Shown: positions 47,109-61,300, counted from the stretch's first letter. The stretch: DNA of 64,000 nt from Deuterostichococcus epilithicus (GCA_033439295.1 JAVTLE010000005.1:980501-1044500), one strand, 5' to 3'. The notes: generated by a model from the letters alone, not told the origin. Numbers and translations are program-made.

Positions 47109-50100
47109 TTAACTGAGGTCAAAGCCGGCGACCTCGTGGATGGCATACAGCAGCTTGGACTTGATCTCGGATAGCGTCTTGTACGGCGGCAGCTTGAGCA
47201 GGTTCATGCACGTCGCCGCGGTCGGCAGCCGCTGCGAGGATGCCTCGTCCAGCACGCCTCCCGCCATCTGCAGGGCAGCAAAAGCAACCTCAGCACGAGT
47301 CTCCATGTCTAGGCGATGATCATGTTTGAATTAGATGCAGCCTCAATGCAGTGGACCTCCTCAGACACCGCAGGTCCTTTGGACACAACGGACACACAGG
47401 ACGGTGTGCCAGCCAGATGCCGCAAAGCACATGTGCACCACTGCTGCAGTGGGTGCTAGTGGGACAAATCCGCCCACCTGGATGCACAGCGGCGGCTCCA
47501 GGTAGCGGAAGCCCAGCAGAGGGCCTCGCGACACGGACGTCACGAAGCGCAGAAAGGCGCGCTGGTCCTCCGGCGAGAACGACCGCAGTGCCTGCACAGG
47601 AGGATGAATGTCAATTTTTATTTAGTTTTCTGCATCATAAGTACATCATAAAGGAGATGGGGTGCTGCCCCCAGATGGAGCACCCACTGGATCCAGGTGT
47701 GTGAGCTGCGCTGGGGCCACGTGCTTTGCAAGCGGTGGAAGTGAGGCCATGCACGCCGGTGATGCAGGAGGCAAGGCTGCTCGTCACAGGCGCTTTGGGG
47801 CTACAACGAGATGTCCCCTGCCACACCTGCCACAAGTTGTGGATCATGGGGTGGTCCGCGTGGTAGCCGCCGGCAAAGGCAGTGTGCGCCGCCAGATCGT
47901 CCACATCCAGCGACCCACCGCCTGCGCCAGGTTTGAGAGCACAGGGTTACGTCTTGAGATTGTGTATACCAAGGAAACACGCCCCAGAGCCTGTACGCCA
48001 GGCTTTCGGAACCTGCACGCCAGGTCAACCAAGTCCAACCAGCCGTCCCTTGTGAGGGCAGAGAGTTCGGGACTTGGGGCTTGGGGTTCCATGGAGATAC
48101 GTCGGAGCAGCTGATGGCCCGCCTGGGGACTGCTCGCCTGCTCTGCGCCACTGCACTGGTGTCAGACAGGCAACTCGGTGAGGCGCACCAGCGCCACTGA
48201 TGAGCGTCTGCAGCTCGCCCGGCGCGAACATGGCGGTCCATGCGGGGGGTATCATGTCCGACAGACCGCTCCTGAACGCCGCCGCCAGCCCTGCCTGCAG
48301 TTTTGCAGCGCGGCAGGCATGCGTGAGCTCGCAAGACCGCGCCAAGCCTTCGCCCGACCGCCCTGTGCCTCCCGCCGCGGACAGCGCATCGAGGCATCAC
48401 GATGACACAGGCGTGAGTCCAGCAGGTGGGAACATTTCCACAGGCAGGCGTGGCGGCGACGCACCAGCTGCGTGTTGAGGCGGAAGTCGGCAACGCGGTG
48501 GATGTAGGCCAGCTTGTTGGCGTCTGTGACCGCCACCTCCCGCCCCCCCGGCACCAGCTCGACCTGCAGAGGAATTCCCCCGAAGGTTACAGGGCACAGC
48601 AGTGTTGACACACAGAGCGACCACACCGCATGCCTGCGCCAACGCGCAGGGCTCCCCTCGTGCATTGCGGTGGCGGTCGGCAGGGCGCAGGCCCTCGCCG
48701 CAGCCAGCGCTGCGCCACTTCATCATGCGCGCAGGCGCGCACTGGTCCGAGATCGGAAGCAGGCCCCACCTCCCGGTGGTCGCCGAGCGTGGAGTCGGCC
48801 ACGGTGAAGGTCAGCGCCAGGTCGGAGGCGTCACCGCCGTAGTCGCGCAGCCGCATCAGGTTGCGGTATAGCTCCGCGTCCAGTGTTGGCAGGTCGTTCA
48901 CGTCGCACCAGGCGCCGGCGCGGAACTTCTTGAGGAAGAAGCCCGCCAGCGGCAGCTCCAGCAGGATGCCCTCGAACATCGCCTGCGGTTGGTGCGTCAG
49001 AACCTGACGTGATGGTGTCCTTGGTGGGGATTCGTAGTCTTGGTGGGGAAATCCAGCAGCAGTGTCTCAGTGTCAGGGTTGCGGCGACTGCGATCAAGCA
49101 CTAGCAGTCACCCGCTCCGATGCCAGCACTTGTTGTGCACCTAGTGAAGTAGCTGCTCTATTGCAGTGTCCGTCCAGAGATTGCGCTCGTAACGACTCAC
49201 ACCGTGCACGGTGTGAGGGGCTAGAGTCACACCTTGCCCAGCATGCGCCCGAGGAACTCGAACAGCTGCAGCGCATCGGGCAGCAGCGTCGGCGCCTCCG
49301 GGTTGGGGTACAGCCGGTTGTCCGACGTCGCCGCAAAAAGGCCCACATTCGGGTCGAAGCCCTGCAGGGGACGCCGACAAAGCACTGCGTTGACTGCCCA
49401 CGTCTGACCCATGCACACTCGGGCAGCAGGTCGGACAGCAGCGGATGGGCGGCCCGGCAGGAGTCCAGACGGCAAGCGCAAGGTTGCCAAGCCCGCTCCA
49501 GGCACATGCCTGGCCGATGGCCGCGCAGAGGGTCTTCGCCGTGTGCACCTCCCTGCCGACAAGCACCAAGCGGACTCCAGTTGCCCTGCATTTTCAACCT
49601 CCCAGATGGGCGGCCGCACCTCCCGGACGAGGTGCTCCATGAAGTCCTTAAAGAGGCCGCCGCCGTCGATGCCCGCCTCCTCCATGCCCAGCTCGTTCAC
49701 AAACTGGATGCGCACCCGCCCCCGCAGCGCCTCTCCCGGCTGCGCGGCCGCACCTCGTACAAGTCAGCTGTGGGGTGTGCAGTTCAGATGGCCCAAGTGT
49801 CCGAGAGCCGTGCCCCGAGGACTGCAGTGCCCAGGCACACCCACGAGGAGCAGACCCGCTGGTGGCACGGGCGCCACATGGGCACTCGGTGCGGGCCCCC
49901 GGGGTGCACAGGCGGAGGCCCAACACAGCCTCGCACACGAACAGGGCCCCCGGCGGCAGACCCCTTGAGCGCACAGGCGAGCACACAGGCAGCAACCCAT
50001 AAGCCCGTCAGGCGCACCATGTTGAGCTGGGAGAAGCCGTCGGACAGCAGCTGCGAGCGGCGGATGGTGACGACGGGGGGCCCCAGACGGCGCTGGGCCG

Positions 50101-53100
50101 AGAACTCCGCCTCCGCTCGCGCGCGCTTCTCCGTGGCCACCAGCACCTGGAAAGCGTGCGCCCGCTCCTGGAACTGCACCAGGTACGGTGCGTGCCTGCG
50201 GGGGGGGACGCACAGGGTGGGCACGTTTTGGTGCGCCAGACATGCATGTGCTGTGCGAGCACATGCACGAGCGACAACTTTGACCGGGTTTGGGGGGTGC
50301 TGTGCAAATGCCCTCACAGCAGCGCCCCTTCACACTGCATTCAGCAGCCTGACCACTGGAGCAGGCTCGGGCAAAAGCCACACCTGAGCAGTCCGGAGAC
50401 ACGCGAGTTGACGGCCTCCAGGATGCCGCCGGGCGCGGCGGCGGCGACCCGCATCTCCGCCAGAAAGCGCTCCGCCTGCACACCGTCCGCCGCAAAAGCG
50501 GCCGGCGGCGCAAAGGGGCGCTGCGAGTTGCGGTCGAAGAGCTGGCGCGCCAGGCGACCCGCCGCTTCGCGCACATCCTCCCGCAACGCCGCCGCCGACC
50601 CGCCCCCGTGCCCAGCTGCTCCTGTGCACGGGGCGGCGCAGAGAGTCAATGCAGACTGACGGTGTGGCGGGTATCGGTGGACGGCGGTGGCCGAGCCGGC
50701 CGCATCGGCAGACGCAGTGACATTATCTCAGGTGGACCTGCACACCCAGCCCGCAGCCCTTGGCGCACATGCAGGGGCCCATTTCCACGCCAAGCTGGCG
50801 GCGGCACGAGCGGCGGCGGCTCTGCTGGTGCAGGCCAGTCCATGTCCCAGCTTCGTGCTGCTGTAGGCCGCAGCCACCATGCAGCAGACTGTGCAACTCG
50901 CATTGGGACCCGCCAGAGGAATAAAACCTTCACCCGTGCCTGGGGCGGCGTCCACCCACAGGACCTGCCACAGCGCGGCCGTCAGCAGCGGCAGCAGCCC
51001 AGCCTGCGGGCGGCGCGCATCGTACAGCTCGAGCGGCGGCAGCGGCGCGCCGGCGCCCGCCAGCTCGGCATCGCCCGCCGTCAGCAGGTACACGCTGCGG
51101 CCGCGCGACACACAGTCAACGGGGCTGTCGCAGCCTACGGCAGGAAAGGTTCGGGGGAGCATTCCTTGCGGTGCCAGGGCAGCCTCGTGGGAGGCCGCTG
51201 CATTGCTTGCGGTTCCATCTTGAGATGTTTCAGTCCGAGTCGTGCTGCAGGTCAGAGCGCCGGGTCACCTGTGCACACGGGCCAGCAGCACCAGCGGCGG
51301 GCCCCAGGCGGCCATGTCCGCCGGCAGCGCGCGGCGCGCGTCGGCCTGCATGCCCTGCAGCGCAGCGGGCGGCACTCAGTGAGAGCTGTGCATGGCGCAA
51401 AGGGCATGTTGGAAGTCACAGGCAGACGCCACCCTTCAGGCATGGTTGCGCATGGTTGATGAGACGGTGCCCAAATGGCAGTGAGGAATCCATTAACAAC
51501 TGTGTGTGACACTGAGGGGAGCCCCCGGGGGATTCACGCACCCGCAGGTGGCTGAACCACAGGCGCTGCACGAAGTCCGCATGCACGGCGAGTGTGATTA
51601 GTGCGCTCCGCCTCAGCGCCGGTACTTCAAGCACCTGCTTGACGTGCACATCGTCATCTGCCGGAGATCCAACACGTGAAGGTATATTCAAGTCTGCATT
51701 CCAAGAGGAGTTGAAGCCACCAGGCTCGATTGTGTTTGCATGAGAACTGGATCGAATGTCCATCAGAACCAGATCGGAATGCAAAGGCTGGTGCGCACCT
51801 GGCCGAGAAACTGCAACAGGGCGGTGACTGCGCTGTCTGCGGGCGAGCGAGGCGGTTGCCATGACAGCGATGCTGGACTGCCGCCAATTGCTGAACCGCT
51901 GCTGCTGCTGCCGCCGCCGAAGGCAGGGCTGCTGCCGTCGGCAGAGCGGCTCCTGAAAGCAGCGGCAGGCGGCATCCCAAACGCTGCAGGCTGCGCCGCT
52001 CCGAATGCCGGCGCTGCTGACGGCGAGCCAAATCCCGGCGTCGGCAGCTGAGCCTGCTGCTGCTGCTGCTGCTGCTGCGCGGTGGTCGAGGTAGCGTCGG
52101 CCGCCGGCAGAATGCGGCGAACCAGCAGCCGCAAAAGCGGCTCTGCGGCAGCGGACGCCAGCTGCGCCGCCGTCGCGGGGCTGTAATTGTGCTGGAACCC
52201 CTTTGGCAGCTGCAGCTGGTCTGCAGCAGCATGACTTTCAGTGTGTCAGCTGTAGAGTGAAGCCACTTCGTATGACACGGTCTCTGGTGCGTGCGAGTGC
52301 AGATGCAGGCTACGCAGTAGATGAACCGAGCATCTTGAATTGCAACACTCTGCTGGCAGGCGCTGGGGGATGTAATTCCGCATGCGGGGTGCACGGCTCA
52401 GGCGTGCCAACCTCCCATCGGCAAACTAGCAAGGGGCTCGCCTGGGCGGCCCCTGGACTGAATGACGCCGGCTGCCAAGCCATCATCATCGCCCGCCGCC
52501 GCCCGGTCCGAGATCAGCGAGCCCAGTGGCAGCACAGCCATGAGCGCCTGCACCGTGCTCAGCAGCTGTACCGTGGCATCCTGCCCGGCCATGGGCGCGC
52601 CGGGCGCCTGGCCGGCGGGCCGAGCATCCTGCAGAGCAATTGTCCTGACGGCATTACTGATTGCCGTGAGCAGGGCAGATGGACACCTCTCCGCCCAGTG
52701 TTGCTGTCATGGATCTGAATTGCAGAATGTTATGGCCCCAGCCGCGGCAGGACGCAAGTCCTGTCAGGGGATGCGGGCATCTGATAACAGAGGCTGCAGC
52801 TCGCCATTGCGACCGACTGCCTGCCATCAGGCAAACATTAAATTGGGAGCACTGCTGGTGGCCCACCTGCAGCATCGCAGGCGCAATCTCCAAAAGGTTA
52901 CCCAGCACAGCCACAGCCGCAGGCGCGGCGCCGCCTTTCATGTATGCCGCCTCTGTCATTGCTGCGCCCAGCTCCGGCGGCGACAGCGCCGCCAGCGCAG
53001 CAGCGGCTGAGCGCGCCAGCTGTGGCCCGACGCCGCGCAGCGTTGGCGCACGCTGCCACAGCAGAGGCACAGCCAGCAGCGCCGCTAGCTGTAGCTGCGG

Positions 53101-54806
53101 CCCGGACCCGGCGCCTGTGCATCCGCAGGGGCAGTTCGTGTTGAGAAGAGGCTCGCCTGCCAACGAGGGAAACACTGGGCGGCGACCATGGGTCGGCGAT
53201 GCGCCATTAAGAGGTCAGGTCGCATAGGTGGCGAGCCCCCACCTGCCAGACCGCGGCTGGTGAGAGTAGTTACTAGTGCTTCCACTGTCGGCACCGCCTG
53301 CTGGAGCGGCGGCGTGCCCGGCGGCTGCGCTGGCGGCGCATTCGCCACTGCTGCCGGGCTGCTGGCAGCGCCGCTGGCAGCCGCATCGTGCTTTGGCGCG
53401 ACCGCCTTCAGCAGCATGGCCAAGCTGCGGTGCAGCCCCAAGCCGCCCGCCAGCCAGGCCTGCAGCTGCCGCACAGCCGCGTGTGCGGCGCCGGGCTCGA
53501 GGCAACTCGCCCACGCGTCCTTGCCTGCGGTGATTGTGGTGCTCGTTCGAGTTGGACCGCTCATGTTTGGGGAGAAAGCCACACCACTGAGGATCCTCAA
53601 GCAGGAAAGCAGGAGACGTCCGGCTGACCCATACCTGAGAGCGTGAGCAGCAGCTCTGTCAGCAGCGCCGGCACGCTGCTGCTGTCTGTCAGCGCCCGCC
53701 GCGGCGTGGCCAGCTGCTGTGCAAATGTGTCCCTGCAACCATGTGCCATGTACATCAACGCGCTGTCGAGTGTAAACACCTAGCGTCTTTAAAATTCTCA
53801 ATGTTGGTACTACCCTGACTGTGTACACGAGCGCGGTTGTAAAAATCGCATCATATCACTTTGAAAGATTACACAGCCTTACCTGTGGAGGGTGAGTGCC
53901 CCCAAACTGAGCTCCATCAGGCGCCTGGCTGTGTGCAGACTGCTATCGGGGCTGCCAATGTGCAGTCGGCCTGCAGGCAACAGGCCTTCAAAACTGACAA
54001 GCCGATGCGAGGGGCCCTGCAGCAGACTCCTGCAATGCTCGCTGCCACGCCTCGTCAGGTACGCATGTGGTGCCTTTCCCAAGTTGGCGTCACATGCCAA
54101 GCGCAAATCTGGAGAAGAGTGGGTGTTGTGAGACACGCGCCATGGGACTGGTAAGCGGTAAGCAGCAGGCGGCCGGCATTGGCGAGGCAGCGCACGTCCC
54201 TCTCCTCCTTGAGTCGCACAAAGAAGCACAGGTAGCGCAGGTAAGACGTGTCCTGCGCCAGTGCGTCCCTAGTAATACAGGCAGGGGAGTCGTGAGTCAT
54301 GTATCACCGGCCATAGCAACCCAAACCGTTGCTGCCGCTTGATCGGCTGAAAGCAGGGGTGGTCTGCAGTGTCTGCATGAATTGCATACGCATGCGGGCT
54401 CACTGTGTGGCTCGCTCGCCAAAGTCGCCATATGTTGCCTGCCATGAGCTGCGAAGCTCGGCGCGGAGCGTGCCTAGTGCATGTTTCGCTCGCCAGAAAG
54501 CCTGCATGCAACGTCAACCACAACTTTGTGTATTTGCATGGTGGACAATCGTGCATTGAAAACCGCGCTTGTCAGCTGGCGCGGCGCAACGGCTGTGCAT
54601 GCAGTATGCGTGAGCAGTGCTCCTGGTGCACGTGCGGGAATGAACTGACAAACCTGGATTCTTGTCGCTGACTGCACTTCAAGCTTCTGCATGCGACGAG
54701 CCTCGCGCTCTGCCCTAGTGCGAGCCAGCACCTGCTCCCGGCTTTCGGTCTTGCTGCTCCGGCCTCCCAGGTTCACCCGCCGCTTCTGGAAGCTGCTGTT
54801 GAACAT
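47109..54806 (-). CDS. UPL6: HECT-type E3 ubiquitin ligase, UPL6/UBE3C-like
   Basis: A HECT ligase takes ubiquitin from an E2 onto its own Cys and passes it to substrates. The N terminus is the UPL6/UBE3C signature: [19 protein letters not shown], then [17 protein letters not shown] and an IQ-like SATRIQ. The middle exons (about 50300-53700) encode Ala-rich helices. The HECT domain is well conserved: [20 protein letters not shown] then [12 protein letters not shown] (about 49640-49715), [20 protein letters not shown] then [103 protein letters not shown]. The last exon has the catalytic Cys (codon 47208-47210) in [16 protein letters not shown] and ends GFDLS, typical for HECT. Start 54806 matches the family start. 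Many exons; middle edges not resolved. Confidence 0.94.
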
Positions 54807-55263
54807 GCTGAACGAAGTCCAAAGCACCAGCACCCTGATTTCGAGGAGGGACCTGCTGCGCCCGCGACGTTCACGGATGCGCGAAATCAACGTGGGCGAT
54901 GTAGTGGTTTCCTGCCAGCGCACCGCATTATGACACGCAAAACAGAACTATTCAAATTCTGCTGCTGCTTGAAACGTCTACACATCCGTGTAACGCATGG
55001 TCAATCTTTACCAGGTGCACGAACATTCGAATGCAGGGCGGGCGCTGTTTCGGCCTCCACAAGTCTGCAAGAACAACGCGAGTGCACAGCAGTGCACAGG
55101 TGCCGTCACTGCCGTGCCCAGAACCACTACATGTTGACGTATGACAGATGTGCGACACAGCCGGTCGCAGGCCCAACTTCTTGTCTGCTGAATTACTTCA
55201 AGACCGCAGAGTTTGTCGGCTCCGACGCATGCCTCATTCAAGTCCTGCACGAGCTGCGTCGCT
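54807..55263. other. spacer between UPL6 and DUF455 genes
   Basis: This 457-bp stretch lies between two minus-strand genes. It should hold the UPL6 promoter and 5' UTR plus the 3' UTR of the upstream DUF455 gene. Plus-strand frames here have no recognisable content. Confidence 0.45.
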
Positions 55264-57058
55264 TCAGGCCCCTGCCATCAGCGGCTGCCACCACGCAGCC
55301 GTGAAACCTGCAGCCGTCCTTGCTTTCTCGTTGAACGGGGGCTGCACATATGAATGGCAATGTGTCAGAGCTTGTGCGTCAAAGGGACGAAAGCTCCGCT
55401 TCTGAGCTGCTGCGCAAGGCGAAATCAGCATGGTCGCGGACGTACATGTCAGAGGCAGCGCACCTTCAGGTCGCCCTTGAAGTGGCGCCGGACCAGAGCG
55501 TGAAACCAGCATTCCACGTTTGAGAAATGTTGCGGCTGCAGCTCCAGCTCAGAAGAATCTATGGCTGGCGACCCCTGGCTCACCGCCTGCTCATGCAGGT
55601 AGCTCAGCCAGCGCACGCCGGCGCCGCAATGTGATATCTCCTCCTGCGAAATCCAAACCATTGCATCAGACACTGGGCTGAGTGTGTGTTGACATGCCAC
55701 AGCGCATGGGCGCATGACACCTGTATGTCGCATCAACCTCAAGTTTCAGTTTGCGACCCATGTGTGACGCCAGCCCAGGATGTCATGCAAGGTCGCATGT
55801 GTCTATATCTACCGGGTAGATCGTGCACTCCAGCAGCGCTGCAGTGGCAGCGTCGCCATTGTTGCGAAACCTGCGAGGGGCAGTCAAATGAAACAGTTTG
55901 GAAGTGGCACCTAGTCTCCGTGCAGACCTCATGCGTCGCAAGGCGGGAACAGACAGCGATCCAGTGCAATCCCTGACAGCATGATCTGAGGTAGAGCCGT
56001 CACTGGACAACCGACCCACCTGCCGATGGTCTGTGGCAGCACGTCTAGACCGCGCGCCTGCGTGGCACATGCGCCTGAGATGTATATCTATGGTCGTCAC
56101 CCAGATGATGAGCGCAGTCTTTCGGAAGGGGGTGGCAGCCACTGCACGGGAACGTCTCGCGAGGCTGCCATCATGTTGTCTGAGGGGCAGACGTGCCTCG
56201 TGGACGCAGGACTCGATGGCCAGTCGCGCCGGCAGGCTGTGCGCAGTGGCGGCGGCCGACTCCCACAGGCCGGCATGCGCCGGCAGTGCCCCGTATGTCG
56301 AGCCCAGCTCCCGCAGGCGTGCCTGTCAGCACGTCTGTGGGTTGCCGAGTTGGCCGGCGGTTTGGCTTGTGTTCTAGGCTAAAACGTCAGCTGCCACGAT
56401 GCACCGGGAGACGAGGGTTGCTGCATGCATCACAGTAAGACTGGGTACAGATCCCTGGTACAATGGACGAGCACCTCGAGGATGGTGAAGTGGCGGGCCT
56501 CGTCTCGCGCCACCGCCACAAAGTCGTCCCAGAAGGCGCGCGGCAGGCCGCTGCCCGGGCCGAAACGTGCCATGATGTCCCATGCCAGGTCCACGGCCGA
56601 CCCCTCGATGTGGCACAGGCTGTGCAGCATGTTGATGCGCGAGGCGGCGGTACCGCCGCGCCCCAGCTTCGGCACCTCCCACGGCTGCACCAACCGTACC
56701 TGTCGCAGCGGGTAAAGCAGCGGATTCCTGGCTGTTCTGTCATGCACAGGCCTCTTCGCTTTTGCATTGATGCCAAACCGAGAGCCCGCCAAAATTGAAA
56801 CGGATTAGAGCTTTGCGAAGCTATGTTGCAGCATCTGGGTAAGATGCATGGCAGAGTGGTGAGCACCTTGTCACTGCGGGCCGGCGTGTCCGGCGGCAGG
56901 GGCTCGTCACCAGAGTGTGTGACGCTGATGCCGCTCCCCATCCAGAGCTGCGCCGCTGTTTCCGTCCATTGCGCCTTCAGCATCGCCTCTGGCTGGAACA
57001 GGATCTTCAGCGCCGCAGCCACGAGCGTGTCGCCAGGCTGCGGAGGCGGTGCAGTCAT
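55264..57058 (-). CDS. DUF455 ferritin-like protein
   Basis: DUF455 proteins are ferritin-like four-helix proteins, common in bacteria, that carry the Glu and His residues expected of a di-iron site; substrate unknown. Seven exons give 298 aa, all in phase: 56867-57058, 56475-56699, 56197-56322, 56020-56057, 55813-55870, 55464-55643 and 55264-55341. Motifs in order are EVPKLGRGGTAASRINMLHS, LCHIEGSAVDLAWDIMARFG, LPRAFWDDFVAVARDEARHF, LRELGSTYGALPAHAGLWE, ARLAIESCVHE, ARGLDVLPQTIGRF, EEISHCGAGVRWLSYLHEQA and KPPFNEKARTAAGF. Candidate metal ligands are the HIE, DEARHF and EEISH segments. The intron after VHE has a GC donor; only that junction gives the family motif EARGLDV. No clear targeting peptide. 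Confidence 0.92.
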
Positions 57059-58302
57059 GCTTACGGCGGGACGAAACGCTGGCGCGACTGGTGGCCAAGC
57101 GAATTATACTTTTCACGATGGGTACTGAACGCGACTGATTCGACGTGTCGTTGGGTTAGCAGCGCGACTGGCACCACTTGCATGTGTCACAAAGTTATGC
57201 TCGATGTTCATGCAGCTCGCTCGCGTCTGGACTGACTGATGATGGAGATGTAATCTATTTGTATGAGATCCAGTGCGATGCGTCTGCCTTTGTGTTCCGG
57301 CTGCCCCGCTAGCAATCTCCCGCCAGGGTCCTAATCAGATCCTCTCCCGCGAAGCGGTGTGTCGTAGAATTGTGCTTTTGCTGGTTTACTGCATAGTTCA
57401 CATGACAACACCGCAACTATCGAATACCAGACTATCAAATTTCGGAACAGGCATAGTGGGAGGATCGGGCGCACCGCCCGGCGAATGCTGCGGCTTTCAC
57501 TGACGCACTTGTCCGGACGCGGTCGGAGCGGCCTGGAGGGAGCACCGGATACCTGACGCTGCAGCACCATGCGCATGGATGCGATGTAACGACACGAGCT
57601 TCTGGCTGCCGCGCGAAGGCTTTCGGCGTCGGATGGGACCCTCGACGCTGGCAGCACGTTCTGGACGTGAGGTCGTTGCCTTCACGTCAGCTCAGCCACG
57701 ACATGGCGACGAAGCAACAGGTGAAAGCGGTGAACCCTGTTGTTTGCACAGGCAGCTCAAAGTGCGTGCCGAAAGGTCAGACTGTCCACCGGCGGAAGGG
57801 CAAGTACCGATCTCGCCGTCGTAGCGAGCTGAGCTGCGGCATCATGCCTGCACATGACTGCAGCTGTCACAGGAGTTTCAATGTGCATATTCGAAGCTGC
57901 ACATGCAAAGGATGTTGCCTGCCGGTCTGCATCCTGTGCTCTCAACTGCTCTGGAGGTTTCTGTGAAAGCCCTCTGGTCTTGCCATGTTGTTGCCTTTTG
58001 GCAGACGGGCAGACCCTCATACACGATGGACAGCAGCGTGTCCATCGCATCGTAGTCGGTGCAACGCATCCCGGCGCTCTGGCAGACATGCAGTCCACAC
58101 GAGTGCCTGTTCCCGTGGGAATCGACACCAGGACTGCACGGACGGTGGCTAGTGCTATGGCAGTGCTTGACAGCTGCAGGCGGCGATCATTTCAACGCTC
58201 ACCGTCTCTGGCCGCAGGACCGCTCGCCAGCGAGCTAGCGGCGCCTGACATCAGCTGCCCAGCCGCCCGCGCCAGTACGCTGCGGTACATGCATCTGGCA
58301 AC
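57059..58302. other. divergent region upstream of DUF455 and PI4K gamma
   Basis: The 1.2-kb stretch between outward-reading genes should contain both promoters. It may also hold one or more 5' exons of the kinase gene: an ATG at 57703 (MATKQQ then a GTGAAA donor) and an open stretch at 57992-58040 could be spliced to 58303, but I could not confirm this. Confidence 0.4.
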
Positions 58303-61300
58303 ATGAACACCGTGTTCGAGCTCGCCAGCATGATGACGGAGCGGCCCAAGCAGCACGGAGCGACCACCTACGGCTTCACAGTCAAGGAGCTGCTGCTGTC
58401 GCCGCCCGAGGCCAAGCTGCAGCAGGCGCTCGCCGCCTCACCGCCGGACGGCCTCCTGATGAGGTCTGCACCCGCCGCCGAGCAGCCGTCCCCGCAGACC
58501 CCGCACCAGCAGCCGCTGACGCGCTCGCAGCTGACGCCGGCCCGTGGCCACAGCGGCAGCGCCAGCCATGGCCGTGGCGGCCATGGTCATGGCGTCCACA
58601 GCGGCCACGGCACCCGTGGCCTGCAACAGCAACCTTTTCAGCGGCAGTCTCAGCCTCATTACCACCGACAGCGTTCCGGACGCCACAGCCGGTCGCCCTC
58701 CCGTGACGGCGGTAGCCGCCGCTCGTCGATGAACGCAGATGCAGCAGGAGCAGATGCCGCAGCGGCTGAGGACGCTGAGCAGGCTGCTTCGCACTACGGC
58801 ATCCGCGGCCTGATGTCCATCACCTCGGGCAGCCTCACGCCCGCAGACCTGTCGACGCTCTCGGCACCGCACCCCCACCTCGAGGTGAGCGGGACACACT
58901 TGCCTGTGTCGCAGTCGATCCTGGCAAACCATGTTACTGCATTCCGCCCCTGAATCGCTTGAGGCCGCATGCGCCCGCTCTCAGCAGGTGAGGTGCTCAC
59001 AGCAATGCTTTGCCAGCTCAATGAGAGGCACGCTGAACGCTCACAGGGGTGCCTGACATCGCACTTTGCCACTGTCCCGCCAGGTGGTGGGCACCACGCA
59101 CTCGAGCCCGGACGTGCGGCGGCTGGTGCGCGCGGTGGTTCGCGGCCTGCGCTGCTGCCAGGAGCCGGAGGCGGCAGAGGCAGGGCTCGGCGGTACATAC
59201 TTTTTTCGCTCGGAGGCGGGCGCCCACGTGGCCATCGTCAAGCCCTGCGACGAGGAGCCGCTGGCACCCAACAACCCCAAGGCGATCCTCCCTCATCTTT
59301 TTCAAATGTTTCAGACTATCAAGCTTCAAAGTGCTTTGATGTTGCTGATGCGGAGCCGCAGATGCCCAGCAGCTCAAGGCGAGGCCTGCAAAACCCAATG
59401 CCTGGCTGCTTGGCCACAGACAGAAGTCTCTGCATACGTGGACGTCGTTGCGCACATTGCAGGCTTCCGTGTGCCTTTGACACCCTTGACAGCAGACAGA
59501 GGAACAGACTCCTTGAGCAGTTGCACGGGCTGCTGCAGGGTTTTGTGGGGAGGGAGCTGGGGCAGCCGGGCCTGAAGCCAACGGTGCGCGTCGGTGAGGC
59601 CGCCCTGCGGGAGGTGGCAGCCTTTTTGTTGGACCACGACAACTTCGCCAAGGTGCGCTCGCCAATTTAGTTGGTCTCGTGGTTTCAGCGGTTGGTCTCG
59701 TGGTTTCAGCAGTTTCAGCGCCGCAAGAACCTCTCCGGACGTTCTGGCTGTCTCACCCTCCAGCACCTCATATTGATACATTTTGTCAGGATATGGTTTC
59801 CCCCATTAGCCATCTCAGTGCTTCGTTGAAATATACTGCATCCTGCAGTCCGATGCAGTCAGGTTCAGCTGCTGGATGCGCTGGATGCAAGACCAGCTCA
59901 ACATATGCTTGTGCGGCCTCGCAGGTGCCGCCAACGGTGCTGGTGCGGGTGTCGCACCCCATCTTCCACAATGCCGTTAACTCCACGCCGTTGCCGCTGC
60001 GGCCGCTGTCGGCGGCCGGCCAGGGCGGTGACGTCGATGGCGGCGTGGTGCCGGACGGCAAGCTCGGCTCCCTACAGGTGCAGCATCTCAGTTCTCAGTG
60101 ACAAGCAGGTTTCAAGTCGGAGTGTGACAGGTGCCCCAAGGGAATTGATGTGTGTTGGCCTGAGGGCCTGAAGCAAGGCGGGCAATCTGGACCACGGAGG
60201 CAGCTGCAATAATTATTAATCGGTGGAACACAGAAGCACCTGGGACAGCAGCTGGCTGTTGAGTGGTAGTTGAGCATGTTGGGTGTTCACTCGAGCGCTT
60301 CATATTGAAAATTCTTTGCTCCGGCATGCAGGAGTATGTGATGCATGACGGCGACTCCAGCGAGGTTGGCGCCTCGCGCTTTGCCATTCAGGACGTGCAC
60401 CGCATCGGCATCCTTGATGTCCGCCTGTTCAACACCGACCGCCATGCAGGCATGTATTCTTTGATGCCGGCGACCTTCAAAGGTTGCATCACACTTCACC
60501 GTCGGTGCACATCTGCTGGGCAACATGCAAACGCAGATAGGTTATGCGACCTTTGGTTGCCATTACGGTGCATGCTCGTTGATGCGGGCATGCATTGCAG
60601 CACAGCAGCTGAGCCCCAAATGCATTTTTGCTGTGATTTCTGGAAAGCACATTTGCCAAGCACACACTAGCAACCTGATGCAACAGCCAAAACCCTCCAG
60701 CGATAGTCAAGTCTGACACCTCGATTTGGCTGCGCAGGGAACATGCTGGTGGTTCGCCCGCGTGGCGGCCGTAGCGCCAATACCGGGGGGCTGGCTCGCT
60801 TCGCAGACGCGCGTGCGGAGCTGTGTCCCATCGACCACGGCTTCTGCCTGCCAGAGGCGCTGGAGCCGCCTTTCTTCGAGTGGCTGCACTGGCCCCAGGC
60901 ACGTGATCTCCGCAGTACTGGCCAGCCAAATGCGTCTGCCCCTGTTTGCAAGGGTCGTGCTGTCGCAGCTTTGCGGTTGATACCTCGTTGGGCACTGGGC
61001 ATGCGTGCTGATTGCACCTGCGCAACCTGTTGCGGCAACGCGGCATGTGCGCAGGCCCTTGGCTGAAGCGGCGCCTGCAAGGCAAGGCGCCTGCAAGGCA
61101 AAGCACTCTCAACCTCAGAACGCAAGATCAGCCGGTGTGACGTGTGACGCGTTGCCCACCAACCTGCTGGTGCCATGTCCGGCTGAACCCTCGAAGCCCT
61201 GGCACAGGCGAGGATGCCGTTCGGCGAGGAGGAGCTGGCATACATAGCGGCCCTGGATGCGGAGGCAGACTGCGAGCTGCTGGCTCGCGAGCTGCCGGCA

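Noticed and set aside
54930-55304. 124-aa plus-strand frame between UPL6 and DUF455
   Set aside because: Lies in an intergenic region between two minus-strand genes and shows no family similarity or GC-rich codon bias.
57854-58306. 150-aa plus-strand frame just before PI4K gamma
   Set aside because: It ends in a different frame across the kinase start. Parts may be spliced 5' exons, but as a single open frame it is not supported.
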